Assembly (NCBI RefSeq): GCF_005239225.2
Contig: NC_133296.1
Coordinates: 9,300,001-9,364,000, forward strand
Length of the DNA stretch: 64,000 bases
Source: Populus alba
Taxonomy: Eukaryota > Streptophyta > Magnoliopsida > Malpighiales > Salicaceae
Direction: 5' to 3'
The stretch's first letter is position 1. Each line of letters begins with the position of its first letter. A program made the position numbers and the translations under genes. A model generated the notes under the pieces. That model worked only from the letters and a program-made list of their open reading frames with translations, was not told where the DNA came from and ran no database searches. Of the stretch, positions 34,533 through 45,899 are shown one piece after another.

Positions 34533-35703
34533 TAGGCTCCGAAACAAGGTCATATCATTCTGTTATTTTCGTTTTTTTTTTTTGTGTCCCTTAAGTTTTT
34601 TAGTGTTTGCATCCATCTTCTTGTTCTTCGTGTCTATGTCATCTAAGCAAAAAAAAAAAGTTTATATTTCATCTTGTTACTGCCTCTAATCATATCAGTT
34701 TGTTAAAAAGAAAAAAAAAATCAGAAAGAAATAGAGAAAAGAGTGATTAGTTGAAATTTGAAGGATCATTCAATTTTTGCCGCAGAAACACAAATCTTGG
34801 TGAACCATAAGCAAACCACCTCGGAATCAATTTAAACTTCATATTCAGTCTATTGGGGGTGGGATCGCATGATATATCAAATTTGGGCTTATTATGATAT
34901 TATTTGCTTGAGGTTTTAATTCGAGTTTCAATTCTGCCGCAAAACACTACTCTTAGTGAACCCTAGGTAAAACACCTTGGAATCTATTGAAACTTCATAT
35001 TCTGAGTATTGGGTATGCGATTGCATCACATATTAAATTTGGGATTATTTTGATATCGGTTTCTGGAGGTTTTAATTGGAGGTTCAATTCTGCCGCAAAC
35101 TGATCATACAAGGGGTTTGGGTACCTAGACATTATAGAGCGACCTATAAATTGATTTTTGGTGTTTTCATAGTATTGCAATACTAAATATTGAATTTGAG
35201 GTCATTTCGAGATCGTTTGGTCTGGGTTTCAATTCTGTTATGTAAAATTGCGTAATAGGTTAGATTTGCCTCGAGTTTCAAAACATGATCTTTGCTGTTT
35301 AGTTTTGTCCAAATATTTTTGTTTCTGCTATATTTGGATTATCTAGGAGTCAAGTAATTGTTTTCTTAACATTCGCTTCTGTTTTATTTCGTGTCTTCGT
35401 TTCGTCCACAATTCGTACGAATTTGCATTGCTACTCGCAAAATCATAATCCTAGTTTTGTTTTGCTTTGTTTTCAGTATATTTATTGATTCTTGAGTTTG
35501 AAAATTATATTTAGAGTGCGCTGCGAAGGCTATTGACTTTGATTTGTTGATTTCAGTTCCTAAAGAACCAAAAGAAAGCAAGTTGTGAGGTAAAAGGCGT
35601 AGAGAGCTTAATAGAGTGAAAAGCCTTCATTTTTTGTTTGTGTGATACACGAGAGGTGTGAGGATATATTTGTGCTACTGACCAAATTTTGCAGATTCAA
35701 AGA
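34533..35703 (+). other. Untranslated leader of A copy 1
   Basis: About 1.17 kb without a gene. It contains three related sub-repeats of about 120 bases at 34780-35110, each with TTCTGCCGCA, a GAACC/AAACCACCTTGGAATC block and a TATTGGGGGTG-like block. It ends TTTTGCAG just before the gag start, a possible 3' splice site. Relatives lie at 41339, 44391 (inverted) and 62841. Confidence 0.8.
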
Positions 35704-36771
35704 ATGTCTGAAAACAACGAATCAGCGACACAAAACGTTGACGTAGCTTTTCAATTGCGATCCATAGGCCAGCAACTTGAGCTGTTGTCTAGGACATACA
35801 AGGATCTAAAAGATGAGGTGAATTCGATAAAGCAACAGAATAGTGGGGCTGATCGACGGGGAAATACGGTCTGTATGGCTGCACGGAATGTTAGATCTGA
35901 TTTTGAAGAGTTTGTTGATGAAAACGCAGATGTGGGAGAAGATGACTATGATTGTGCATCAGCTGGCCAAGGAATCAGGTCTGGACCGAATAGGGCTAGG
36001 AGGAATGTGAATTTCCGTGGCATGAGCACTTATGAAGATATGGATGGGGACTTGGACACCATTAAACTGAAAATTCCTACCTTTCAAGGTAAAAACGATC
36101 CCGAGGCTTATTTGGAGTGGGAGAAAAAGGTAGATTGGATTTTTGATTGCCATAGCTATTCTGAACAGAAAAAGGTGAAATTGGTGATAATTGAGTTTAC
36201 GGAGTATGCGTTGATTTGGTGGGATCAGATTGTGATCAGTAGGAGGAGGAATGGCGAGCGACCCGTTCAGAATTGGGGGGAGATGAAAGTCTTAATGAGG
36301 AGACGATTTGTGCCAAACCACTATTATAGAGACTTATATCTGAAGCTCCAAGGTCTGAATCAAGGTTATAAGACAGTAGATGAATATCACAAAGAGATGG
36401 AGATAGCAATGATTCGGGCTAATGTTGTTGAGGATAGAGAAGCCACCATGGCTAGATTTCTTAATGGGTTGAATCGGGACATTGCTAATGTGGTTGAGCT
36501 ACAGCACTATGTGGAGCTAGAGGACATGGTTCACATGGCGACGAAGGTTGAGAGACAACTTAGGAGGGGGCATGCTCGGCCAGCGTTTAATTCGGGTTCA
36601 TCATCATCTTGGAAGCCGAATCTAAAGAGAGAGGGCATTGTCCGCCCAAGATCCTTTGGTTCTTCTAGAACTGAACCACCAAAGGCTAAAGTTGATGTCC
36701 CTACTGATGCCAAAGGTAAATCTGAAACTCAACCTAAACGTACTCGTGATGTTAAATGTTTCAGGTGTTAG
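35704..36771 (+). pseudogene. Family A gag, ended by an amber codon in the zinc knuckle
   Basis: The frame starts MSENNESATQNVD at 35704, matching the other A copies; five extra in-frame codons upstream are unlikely. It carries the retrotransposon gag core (DPEAYLEWEKKVDWIFDCH, YALIWWDQ, LMRRRFVPNHYYRDLY, MARFLNGLNRDI, VELEDMVHMATKVERQL), which forms the particle shell. At 36769-36771 TAG follows CFRC, where copy 2 has CAG (Gln) in CFRCQGHGHYASEC. The knuckle is cut after its second Cys. The frame stays open beyond the stop, so readthrough would give gag-protease. Simple C-to-T decay is likelier. Confidence 0.85.
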
Positions 36772-37680
36772 GGACATGGACATTATGCTTCAGACTGTCC
36801 AAACAAGAGAATCATGATGATTAGAGATAATGGTGATGTGGAATCTGAAAGTGACAGTTCTGATTGTGAAGGCATGCCACCATTGGAGGATAGTGATGGG
36901 GATGAGTTAGCATTACCGGTTGAGGAGTCCTTGGTTATAAGGCGAACACTTCAAGTTCAGGTCAAAGAAGATGATACTAATGAACAAAGGGAGAACATCT
37001 TCCATACGCGTTGTTACGTACAAAGAAAGGTGTGTGGTTTAATTATAGATAGTGGAAGCTGTGTTAATGTTTGCAGTGCCACCCTTGTTAGTAAACTGAA
37101 TTTGTATACTGCTAAGCATGCTAAACCATATAGATTGCAATGGCTGAATGATAGTGGTGAAGTGAAAGTGACTAAACAGGTTGTGGTTCCATTTTCGATT
37201 GGGAAATATGTTGATGAAGTTCTGTGCGACGTGGTACCAATGCAGGCAAGTCACATCTTGTTGGGGAGACCATGGCAATATGATAGGAAGGCAATTCATG
37301 ATGGGGTTAAAAATAGGTATACCATTGTAAAAGATGGTAAAACCATCACTCTTGTACCTCTTACACCCAAACAGGTGTATGATGATCAAATAAAGCTAAA
37401 AAGTGAGCATGAGGCGATGGGGAGAGAAAATCAAGGTGAGGAAAAAGGGGAGAGAAGACCATCAGATTCGGCTAGAACCCAAACCACTACAACCCATTCG
37501 GCCACCCATCCAAACACAAGCAAATATTCGGCCAACACTCCAAACAAATCAAACCATTCGACCACAACTCAAAAACACCCAAATCTGGCCGAGAGTGGAG
37601 GTAAGACAAGAGGAGTGAAGAAAGTCAGCAAGTGTGATGAGAATTGTGTGGAAAAACTAAAAGAAACAACCCAATTTTTT
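36772..37680 (+). pseudogene. Family A aspartic protease region
   Basis: In the gag frame after the amber codon come the rest of the knuckle (GHGHYASDC), an acidic linker (VESESDSSDCEG, PPLEDSDGDE) and a retropepsin-like domain with the active-site LIIDSGSCVNV at about 37039-37071 and HILLGRPWQ toward its end. It would cut the polyprotein. A Thr/Ser/Asn-rich linker (37440-37600) leads to RT. Relative to copy 2 there is one extra A near 37660 and one extra T near 37678, shifting the frame before RT. The stop of this frame is at 37729-37731. Confidence 0.85.
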
Positions 37681-40676
37681 ATGCTAGAGAGGGTGAGGTC
37701 AGATCTGCATTTTTCACTAACAAGCCAATGATCTTACTTGTGTACAAAGAGGCTTACTTTAATACTAATGATCTTGATCATATTGTGCCTAGTGTTGCTA
37801 TTTCTTTGTTGCAGGGATTTGATGATGTGTTCCCCGACGATACTCCTAGCGGATTACCACCATTGAGGGGGATAGAGCATCAGATTGATTTCGTACCCGG
37901 AGCTTCAATTCCTAACCGACCAGCTTATAGAAGCAATCCCGAGGAGACGAAGGAGCTTCAAAGGCAAGTTGATGAGCTGATGGAAAAGGGCTACATTCGT
38001 GAGAGTATGAGCCCGTGTGCTGTACCCGTGCTACTTGTGCCAAAGAAGGATGGAACATGGAGGATGTGTGTTGATTGCCGAGCCATCAACAACATAATGG
38101 TAAAGTATAGACATCCCATCCCTAGGCTTGATGACATGTTAGATGAGTTACATGGATCCTGTATTTTCTCTAAAATTGACTTGAAAAGTGGGTACCATCA
38201 AATTAGGATGAAAGAAGGTGATGAATGGAAAACAACATTTAAGACTAAGCATGGTTTGTATGAATGGTTAGTAATGCCGTTTGGACTTACAAATGCACCT
38301 AGTACATTTATGCGTTTAATGAATCATGTGTTGCGTGCATTCATAGGTAAGTTTGTGGTTGTGTATTTTGATGACATTTTGATATATAGCAAGAACTTAA
38401 CTAAGCATCTTGATCATTTGCGTAATGTACTTAGTGTGTTGCGTAGTGAGAAATTGTATGCTAATCTTAAAAAGTGTGCCTTTTGCATGGAGAAAATTGT
38501 GTTTCTTGGCTATGTTGTAACTGCACAGGGTATCGAGATGGATGAGGAGAAAGTTAAGGCCATCCGGGAATGGCCTACACCCAAATCGGTAAGTGAGGTA
38601 AGGAGTTTTCATGGGTTAGCTAGTTTTTACAGGCGTTTTGTGAAAGATTTCAGCACAATAGCTGCGCCCTTGAATGAAGTTGTTAAAAAGTCAGTTGGGT
38701 TTAGATGGGGGGAGGAACAAGAGTTGGCTTTTGTTTTTTTGAAAGACAAATTATGTTCTGCACCTGTTTTGGCTTTACCTGACTTTACAAAAGCATTTGA
38801 AATAGAATGTGATGCGTCTGGAATAGGAATAGGTGCTGTTTTGATGCAGGATCAGAGACCTATTGCGTATTTCAGTGAGAAGTTAAGTGGAGCGACCTTG
38901 AACTATCCCACTTACGACAAAGAACTCTATGCTTTGGTAAGAGCACTTGAGACATGGCAGCATTACTTGTGGCCAAAAGAGTTCGTAATCCATTCGGATC
39001 ATGAGTCCTTGAAACATCTGAAAGGACAAGGTAAGTTGAATAGGAGGCATGCAAAATGGGTTGAATTCATTGAAACTTTTCCTTACGTAATCAAGTATAA
39101 GCAAGGGAAAGAGAACATCGTAGCTGATGCACTCTCGCGCAGGTATGTTCTTTTACACACCATGAATACTAGATTGTTAGGTTTTGAATATGTGAAGGAA
39201 TTGTATGATAATGATTCTGACTTTGCTGAGATTTATAATGCATGTGGACATTCGGCTTTCGGTAAGTTTTATTTGATGGATGGTTATTTGTTCAAAGAGA
39301 ATAGATTGTGTGTTTCTGCTAGTTCTTTGCGTGAATTGTTTGTTCGTGAAGCACATGGGGGTGGTTTAATGGGTCACTTTGGGGTTGCGAAAACCTTAGA
39401 TGTATTGCATGAGCATTTCTATTGGCCAAAGATGAAAAGAGATGTGCAACGAATTTGTGAACAGTGCATTGCTTGTAGAAAGGCAAAATCTAGAGTACAA
39501 CCGCATGGACTATATACACCACTACCTGTGCCTACTGAACCTTGGGTAGATATCTCTATGGACTTTGTTTTAGGTTTACCTAGGTCAAAGAAAGGTAGAG
39601 ACTCTATCTTTGTTGTGGTAGATAGGTTTTCTAAAATGGCGCATTTCATTGCATGCCATAAAACAGATGATGCATCTCATATCGCAGACTTGTTCTTTAG
39701 AGAGATTGTACGTTTGCATGGCATTCCTAAGAGTATAGTGTCAGATCGTGATGTTAAGTTCCTTAGTTACTTTTGGAAGACCTTATGGGGAAAGTTGGGA
39801 ACTAAACTCTTATTTTCGACAACATGCCATCCTCAAACAGATGGACAAACTGAGGTAGTGAATAGAACATTATCCCAACTTTTACGTGCTGTAATTCAAA
39901 AGAATTTGAAAAGTTGGGAAGAATGTTTGCCTTTTGTTGAGTTTGCTTATAATAGAACTGTGCATTCAACTACTACTTTTTCTCCTTTTGAAATTGTTTA
40001 TGGTTTTAATCCACTAACTCCTATGGACTTAATTCCTTTACCTTTTGAAGAAAGGGTAAGTTTAGATGGTGAAAAGAAGGCAAAGATGGTGAGAGAACTC
40101 CATGAGGGAGTTCGACTACAAATAGAGAAAAAGAACAGACTTTACGCTTCTAAAGCAAATAAGGGACGTAAACTGGTTGTTTTCCAACCCGGTGATTGGG
40201 TATGGGTGCACATGCGTAAGGAACGATTTCCTAACCAAAGGAAATCAAAATTACAGCCTCGTGGTGATGGTCCTTTTCAGGTTTTAGAGAGAATCAATGA
40301 CAACGCATACAAAATCGACCTTCCAGGTGAGTATAGTGTTAGTGCTACCTTTAATGTTGCTGATCTTACTTTGTTTGACACAGATTTTGATTCGAGGTCG
40401 AATCCTTTCGAGGAGAGAGGGGATGATGCGGACCAGCCCAAAAACACCAGCAAGGACCCATTACATGTTCCAAATGGACCAATGACTCGGTCCAAGACAA
40501 AGACATTAAAAGACGCATTGAATGCATTGGTTTTGAAGGTTTCCACCAAGTCAGAATTGGAAGGTCCATTGGAGTATCAAGAGGAGGTCCTAGTACATCT
40601 TATCCATGTGGAAGAGGGGTCCAATACAACCTTATTTTATTTTGTTAGCTACAGCCCAAGGCTTGTTTGGGCTTAA
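37681..40676 (+). CDS. Family A pol: RT, RNase H, integrase
   Basis: About 998 residues are open from the frameshift (ATG at 37644 is not the true start). RT has [21 protein letters not shown] and YFDD at 38364-38375. RNase H has [34 protein letters not shown] and ADALSRR. Integrase has an HHCC finger ([15 protein letters not shown]) and D, D and E at codons 39561, 39744 and 39852, a DX35E spacing. The C-terminal domain has [17 protein letters not shown]. No chromodomain was recognised; instead a [18 protein letters not shown] tail is encoded inside the 3' LTR. A 25-bp deletion there replaces the usual LFGP ending with a longer one. Confidence 0.92.
40410..40423 (+). other. Polypurine tract of A copy 1
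   Basis: GAGGAGAGAGGGGA touches the 3' LTR and is itself pol coding sequence (codons of the EERGDD segment). It would prime plus-strand synthesis. Confidence 0.85.
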
Positions 40677-41126
40677 TTCATACTTTGTTTTAAGCTAGGA
40701 TCCAAGGCTTGTTTGGATTAAGTTATGGGCTTTTCATTTTTGGGTTATGGGCTTTTCATTTTAGGGTTTTGGGCTAGTTTTGAGTGGACCTCATATAAGT
40801 CCACATAAAGGGTCCATTAGGGTTAACTTTTCAAGAACTATTTAAACTCATGGAGGCCAAAATTTCGGCAGCTTTGATGATTATTATTCTGAATTTTTCA
40901 GTTTTAACGTGTGAGAGTGATTCTTGCATTCTTCAGTTCTTGAACGAACTGAATCTGACTTATCGAAGATTAACTGGCTTCGTGGCGTCATTCTACTCAT
41001 TCCAATAGTGTTGGTGCCTTGGGGCAGGTTTCCATTGTGTCGCACTCATATCAGACCTATTTCGGCTTTCCGGGATCAGATCTTGATTGTGGGTTGCATG
41101 ACCACGTGATCACGAGGTTCGCATCA
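40424..41126 (+). repeat. 3' LTR of A copy 1
   Basis: This 703-bp LTR has ends TGATGCG and CGCATCA. Versus the 5' LTR it lacks 25 bases near 40634 and 6 near 41080, and has about five substitutions. The first 250 bases are pol coding. The long-form LTRs carry an extra segment of about 170 bases after the pol stop that this short form lacks. Confidence 0.93.
40839..40846 (+). promoter_or_regulatory. TATA-like box in short-form A LTR
   Basis: TATTTAAA lies after CAAGAAC and is kept in most A LTRs. In the short LTR form it is the best TATA candidate, since the TATAAATA box of the long form is absent. No start site is proven. Confidence 0.45.
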
Positions 41127-41338
41127 TGTTGTGTGTTGGTGAGATAATCTCTCTTGGTTCTCTAAAGAACTGACAACGAATTATTGAAAAACAACTAATT
41201 TCATGGCATCATCCTTATACTTCCCATTCATGAATTAATATTCGTTGGATAGGGGTTTTCATTTCCAATTGTGTTGGCGCCTAAATACAAGTTATTTTTG
41301 TGTCACATTCCAATCAAACTTGATTTATTTGGCTTTCA

Positions 41339-42360
41339 AATTCTATCTATTGGGGGTGAGATCACAACATATATAAAATCTGGGCTTATTTTGATATCAT
41401 TTGCTTGAGATTTTAATTTGAGGTTCAATTCTGCCACAAAAACACTACTATTTGTGAACCATAAGCAAACCATCTTACAATCAATTGAAACTTCAAATTA
41501 AATGTATTGGGGTGAGATCGCACCACATATTAAATTTAGGCATATTTGGATATTTGTTTCTTGAGGTTTTAATTTGAGGTTCAATCATGCCGCAAACTGA
41601 TCTTACAAGGGGTTTGGCAGACATAATAGAGCTATAAGCTAAGATTTTTTGTTTATATATTAAGGTCATTTGGATAGCATTTTCTTTAGGTTCCATAACC
41701 AGGTTTTGTTTTGCTATAAGAGATCTGTTTTGTGTTATCTTTTAAAACTTGTTTTGTTTATGTTGATTTTATTCCTGCTAGTATATTATCATATCATATT
41801 TGGGATATTTGGCTGTTGTTTGACTCATTTTCATCACTTTCACATTTTTTTTTTTGTTTTCGATCACTTCTGGTCTAAACAAAAGTCAAATTTGTAATTT
41901 CGAGTCTAAATCAGTGTTCTTCCTGTCGTAAACTCTATTCTTGTTGTCTTCGTCTTCTTCTATTTTTTCTATTTGTGTCATGTGTTCAACAAGTGAGAGG
42001 GAATGAAAGAGGATTGTAGCTCAAGGTTGCAGAAAACTAAGCAATGGTTTTAGGGTTTTAGAACAAGTTGATAAAGTGTAGAAGGTTATTCTTTGATCTT
42101 CAAGCTTCATGGAAAAGGAGGTACAATGCCAAAAAAATGAAAGACGAAGGAGAGTCGTTGTTGTTATCATTCAAAAGTATGTACGCATGTGGTTCATGCG
42201 GCATGCTTATCTAAAATTCTTATAAATCACTATTTCCATATAATTTTGTTGGAGAAAGGTGTTAGCAATAAGGGAATTCTGAAGGCTTAAACAAGAGGCT
42301 AATGAAGTCCTTATACCTATTCAAGATTCGAGGGTGAATCTTCTTGAAAAAGGGAGGAAA
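41339..42360 (+). other. A-type leader piece and element tail without genes
   Basis: 41339-41660 matches the A leader sub-repeats (TTCTGCCACA, TTGAGGTTCAATC). Later sequence is T-rich and non-coding. The last 15 bases (AAAAAGGGAGGAAA) form a polypurine tract next to the LTR start at 42361. It looks like an internally deleted element lacking all genes. Confidence 0.55.
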
Positions 42361-42405
42361 TGATACGGGTTAGCCTTGTGATACGACCCAAGCAAGGTCA
42401 GATTT
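42361..42405 (+). repeat. Start of a family B LTR
   Basis: TGATACGGGTTAGCC follows a polypurine tract, and TGATACGACCCAAGC follows 18 bases later. The same double start is seen inverted at 53175-53211. It is cut after 45 bases by an inverted B LTR. Confidence 0.65.
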
Positions 42406-43079
42406 TGTGATCACATGGTCACAAAACCCACACGCAAAGACAACAATTCCTGGAAAGCCAAGTAAATCATGTTTGATAGGAGTGTGACACAAAGATAACT
42501 TGTACCTAGACACCAGCACTATTGGAAACTGAGACCCCCACCAACGAATATTGATTCGTGAACGAGAAGTATAAGGATGATGCCACAAAGATAGTTATTC
42601 TTCGATAAGTAAAGCTAGTTATTCTTCGATAAGTCATTTTTCAGTTCTTTAGAGAACCATGGAAGGGAGATTATCTCATGAACACACATACACAAAGTGT
42701 GGCAAACAAGAAGTTTTATTAATATGAATTGTCTAACTTACATGTCTGGTTATGCCTTTATTTTATGCTGACTTTAGACTTAAATAAACTCTAATGGACT
42801 CCCTTTAGTGGATTTATATGAGGGCAACTTACAATTGACCCAAATAAGTAACAATAACCCAAAGTTTAAAAAGAAAATAATAAAAATCCAAAAATTATCA
42901 TCTTAAATATATGCTAGAATGAGATTTGTCACCCTTAAGAAGTCCCAAATTCCTCCTATGTTGCTGATTTAATTACTTTCCTTACTAGGTTAGGAAAAGC
43001 ATTAAATACTCATCCCCTTTTTAGGAACAAGATTTGATCAACTTCCTAACATAATTAGGAGAATAAATTGCTGACTTTT
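42406..43079 (-). repeat. Family B LTR, truncated (minus strand)
   Basis: It matches the B LTR end inverted from GTGATCACATGGTCAC, without the last 14 bases of the LTR, and continues to the U3 region near 43079. No coding sequence. Confidence 0.7.
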
Positions 43080-43492
43080 TGATACGAACCTCATGATCAC
43101 GTGGTCACGCAACCCACACACAAAGACACCAATTCCCGAAAAGTCAAGTAAATCAGGTTTGATAGGAGTGCGACACAAAGACAACATGTACCTAGGCACC
43201 AACATTATTGGAAACGGAAAACCCCCACCTAACAAGTATTGATTCGTGAATGAGAAGTATAAGGATGACGCCACGAAGACAGTTGTTCTTCGATAAGTCA
43301 TTTTTTAGTTCTTTAGAGAACCACGGAAGGGAGATTATCTCACCAACATACACACACAAAGTGTGGCAAACAAGAAGTTTTATTAATCTAAATTGTCTAA
43401 CTTATATGTCTAGTTATGCCTTTATTTATACTCACTCTAGACTTAATTAAATAAATCCTAATGGAACCCCCTTAGGTGGACTTATATGAAGT
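43080..43492 (-). repeat. Second family B LTR, truncated (minus strand)
   Basis: It starts TGATACGAACCTC (inverted end, changed from CGCATCA) and covers about 410 bases of the same LTR, until an A LTR begins at 43493. It stands head-to-tail with the B LTR at 42406. Confidence 0.7.
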
Positions 43493-43982
43493 TGATGTGG
43501 ACCAGCCCAGGAACACCAACAAAGACCCATTACATGTTCCAAAAAGTCCAATAACTCAGTCCAAGATAAAGACATTGAAAGAGGCATTGAATGCATTGGT
43601 TTTGAAGGTTTCCACCAAGTCAGAATTGAAAGGTCCATTGGAGTATCAAGAGGAGACCCTAGTACATCTTATCCATGTGCAAGAGGGGTCTAATACAACC
43701 TTATTTGTGCCATAAAGTGAGGACAACAAAGGAAACAAAAGAATCCTACTACAACTTGGAAACAACATGGGTGGCTACCTTTTCCTTTTGTTTATAGGAT
43801 TAAGGGGCTGCATGGAAGGCTATAAATAAGCCTTGAATCAGTTCTATAATATTTTACTTCATTCTCTTCTTCTTATGGCAGAACAAGGATTTAATATTAG
43901 GGGCTTTATTTTTATTTTGATAGCTACAACCCAAGGCTTGTTTGTGCTTAATTAATACTTTGTTTTCAGCTAGGACCCAAGG
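43493..43982 (+). repeat. Family A LTR, 5' part
   Basis: It starts TGATGTGGACC inside a B LTR and carries the open pol tail (to 43715) and the long-form segment with TATAAATA near 43822. It is cut at 43982 by the start of another A LTR. Confidence 0.8.
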
Positions 43983-44390
43983 TGATGCGGACCAGCCCAG
44001 AAACACCAGCAAGGACCCATTACATGTTCCTAATGGACCAATGACTCGGTCCAAGACAAGGACATTGAAAGACGCATTGAATGCACTGGTTTTGAAGGTT
44101 TCCACCAAGTTAGAATTGGAAGGTCCATTGGAGTATCAAGAGGAGATCCTAGTACATCTTATCCATGTGCAAGAGGGGTCCAATACAACCTTATTTGGGC
44201 CATGAGATGAGGACAGCAAAGGAAACAAAAGAATCCTACTACAACTTGGAAACAACATGGTGGCTACCTTTTCCTTTTGTTTCTAGGATTAAGGGGCTGC
44301 ATGGAAAGCTATAAATAAGCCTTCAATCAGTTCTGTACTATTTTAGTTCATTCTCTTCTTCTCATGACAGAACATGGATTTAATTTTAGG
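43983..44390 (+). repeat. Second family A LTR, 5' part
   Basis: It starts TGATGCGGACC directly after CAAGG of the preceding LTR, with the pol tail frame open to 44205 (ending LFGP). It stops at 44390 against an inverted A leader. It appears to be an A LTR inserted in an A LTR, then truncated. Confidence 0.8.
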
Positions 44391-44970
44391 CACACTCTAA
44401 TTATAATTTTCAGACTCAAGAATAAAAAAAAAATATACTGAAAACAAAGCAAAACGAAACTATGATTACGATTTTGCGAGTAGCAATGCAAATTCGTGCG
44501 AATTGTGGACGAAACGAAGACACGAAATAAAACAAAAGCGAATATTAGCGAAAACAATTACTTGACTCCTAGATAACCCAAATATAAGAGAAATAAAAAG
44601 ATTCAGACAAATCTAAACAGTATAGATCATGCTCTTAAACTTGATGCAAATCTATCCTATTACACAATTTTTACGTAACAGAATTGAAACCCAAACCAAA
44701 CGATCTCGAAATGACCTTAAATTCAATATTTAGTAATATAATACTATTAAAACACCAAAAATCAATTTATAGGTCGTTCTTTTATGTCTAGGTACCCAAA
44801 CCCCTTGTATGATCAGTTTGTGGCAGAATTAAAACCTCCAGAAACGGATATCAAAATAATCCCAAATTTAATACGTGGTGCGATTGCATATCCAGTACTC
44901 AAAATATGAAGTTTCAATAGATTCCAAGGTGTTTTACCTAGGGTTCACTAAGAGTAGTGTTTCTGCGGAA
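44391..44970 (-). other. Family A leader fragment (minus strand)
   Basis: It is the inverse of about 34940-35520, including the GTACCCAAACCCCTTGTATG block and the CGTGTCTTCGTTTCG block. No gene. It ends at the LINE 5'UTR. Confidence 0.75.
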
Positions 44971-45455
44971 TAAGGGGATTCCGCTCTCTCTCTCTCTCTC
45001 TCTCTAATCTGAAGTGTCCCTGATCTCTTTGGTTCACCATTGGATCGTCACCAAATTTAAGCATGTTTCCCATCGGAACATGCTCTACATCTTGACCGAA
45101 GGGATCGTCGTTCCAATCAATGAACTGTGAGATAATGGCCTCGTAATTCTGTGAGATAAGGGCGTGCTGGTGAATGTTGCTCGTTCCAACCTGTTCTACA
45201 CATTGAATGGACGGGTCTTCATTCCAATCAATGAGGTTAGTATCTCAAACGCAAAATTGAATACAACTCATTTGGAAGTTCATTTGCTTGCTGGTTAGAG
45301 AGTGGTGTTGTCGAAGCTCGATCTCCTTTGTTCACCGTTGGATCGTCACCATTTTTTAGTATGTTGTTTGTCTAAACCTGCTATACATCTTGACTGAACG
45401 AATCGTTGTTCCAATCAAAGTGCACCAGATACGGGACTCGCAATTCTGTACCATA

Positions 45456-45899
45456 ATGTCTTTGTGTTCTGCTATTGAATCCGTTTCAATTGTTAACTCT
45501 GACATTGAACAACAAAATGCAGTTAAATCTGGACATACCTTACAATTAGAGCTCCATGATATGCTAATTAGTCACGACATGTTGAGTTCTAAAGTTGATA
45601 AGTTGAAGGTTGGATCTCAGCAACAAGAACAGCTAAACCTTAGCCCCAAATTGAATTTTTTAAATGCTTTGAAGGGTTCTGATGTTGATGACAATAAGGG
45701 TAGGATGTCCCTTGATATAAATCCAGTCCGTAACTTGCATTTTGCTCCCCCCGCGATAACTGATGGTCGTGTGACAGTAGCTCCTCCACTTTAGCTAGCA
45801 AGGCTAGAGACTCTCTAGAGAAAAAGAAAACGGGTTCTCCAGGCTTTTCAAAGAAGAGTAAGAAATCTGGCTCCTCGAGGGGGGGCAAGTCAAGGTAAT
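45456..45899 (+). pseudogene. LINE ORF1 with a large internal deletion
   Basis: It starts at ATG 45456 (MSLCSAIESVSIVNSD) and matches ORF1 up to TVAPPL, then jumps at 45793 to LASKARDSLEKKK near the C-terminus. About 1 kb, with DUF4283 and the zinc knuckle, is missing. The join creates a TAG. No function is left. Confidence 0.85.

Larger units (their letters stand above)
27916..41126 (+). mobile_element. Ty3/gypsy LTR retrotransposon, family A copy 1
   Basis: A complete structure: 5' LTR, Met-type primer site, leader, gag, protease, RT, RNase H, integrase, polypurine tract and 3' LTR. TGTTG flanks it at 27911-27915 and 41127-41131. A LINE is nested in the 5' LTR. Without it the element is about 7.3 kb. 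The LTRs differ by about five substitutions and a few indels, suggesting recent insertion. Gag is interrupted by an amber codon and gag-protease is out of frame with RT, so this copy is probably not autonomous now. Integrase-last order identifies Ty3/gypsy. Confidence 0.95.
26868..41338 (+). repeat. Family B LTR split by a LINE piece and by A copy 1
   Basis: The LTR starts TGATACGATTCGGG at 26868. Its segments are 26868-27144, 27659-27915 and 41127-41338; the last continues exactly where the second stops (GTGTTGGTGAGATAATCTC). It ends without a proper LTR end, joined to A-type leader. Removing insertions leaves about 720 bp. It is the oldest layer of the nest. Confidence 0.75.

Noticed and set aside
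37644..37680. ATG 37644 as the true start of pol
   Set aside because: Copy 2 shows continuous reading from protease into RT; the ATG is in the shifted frame by chance.
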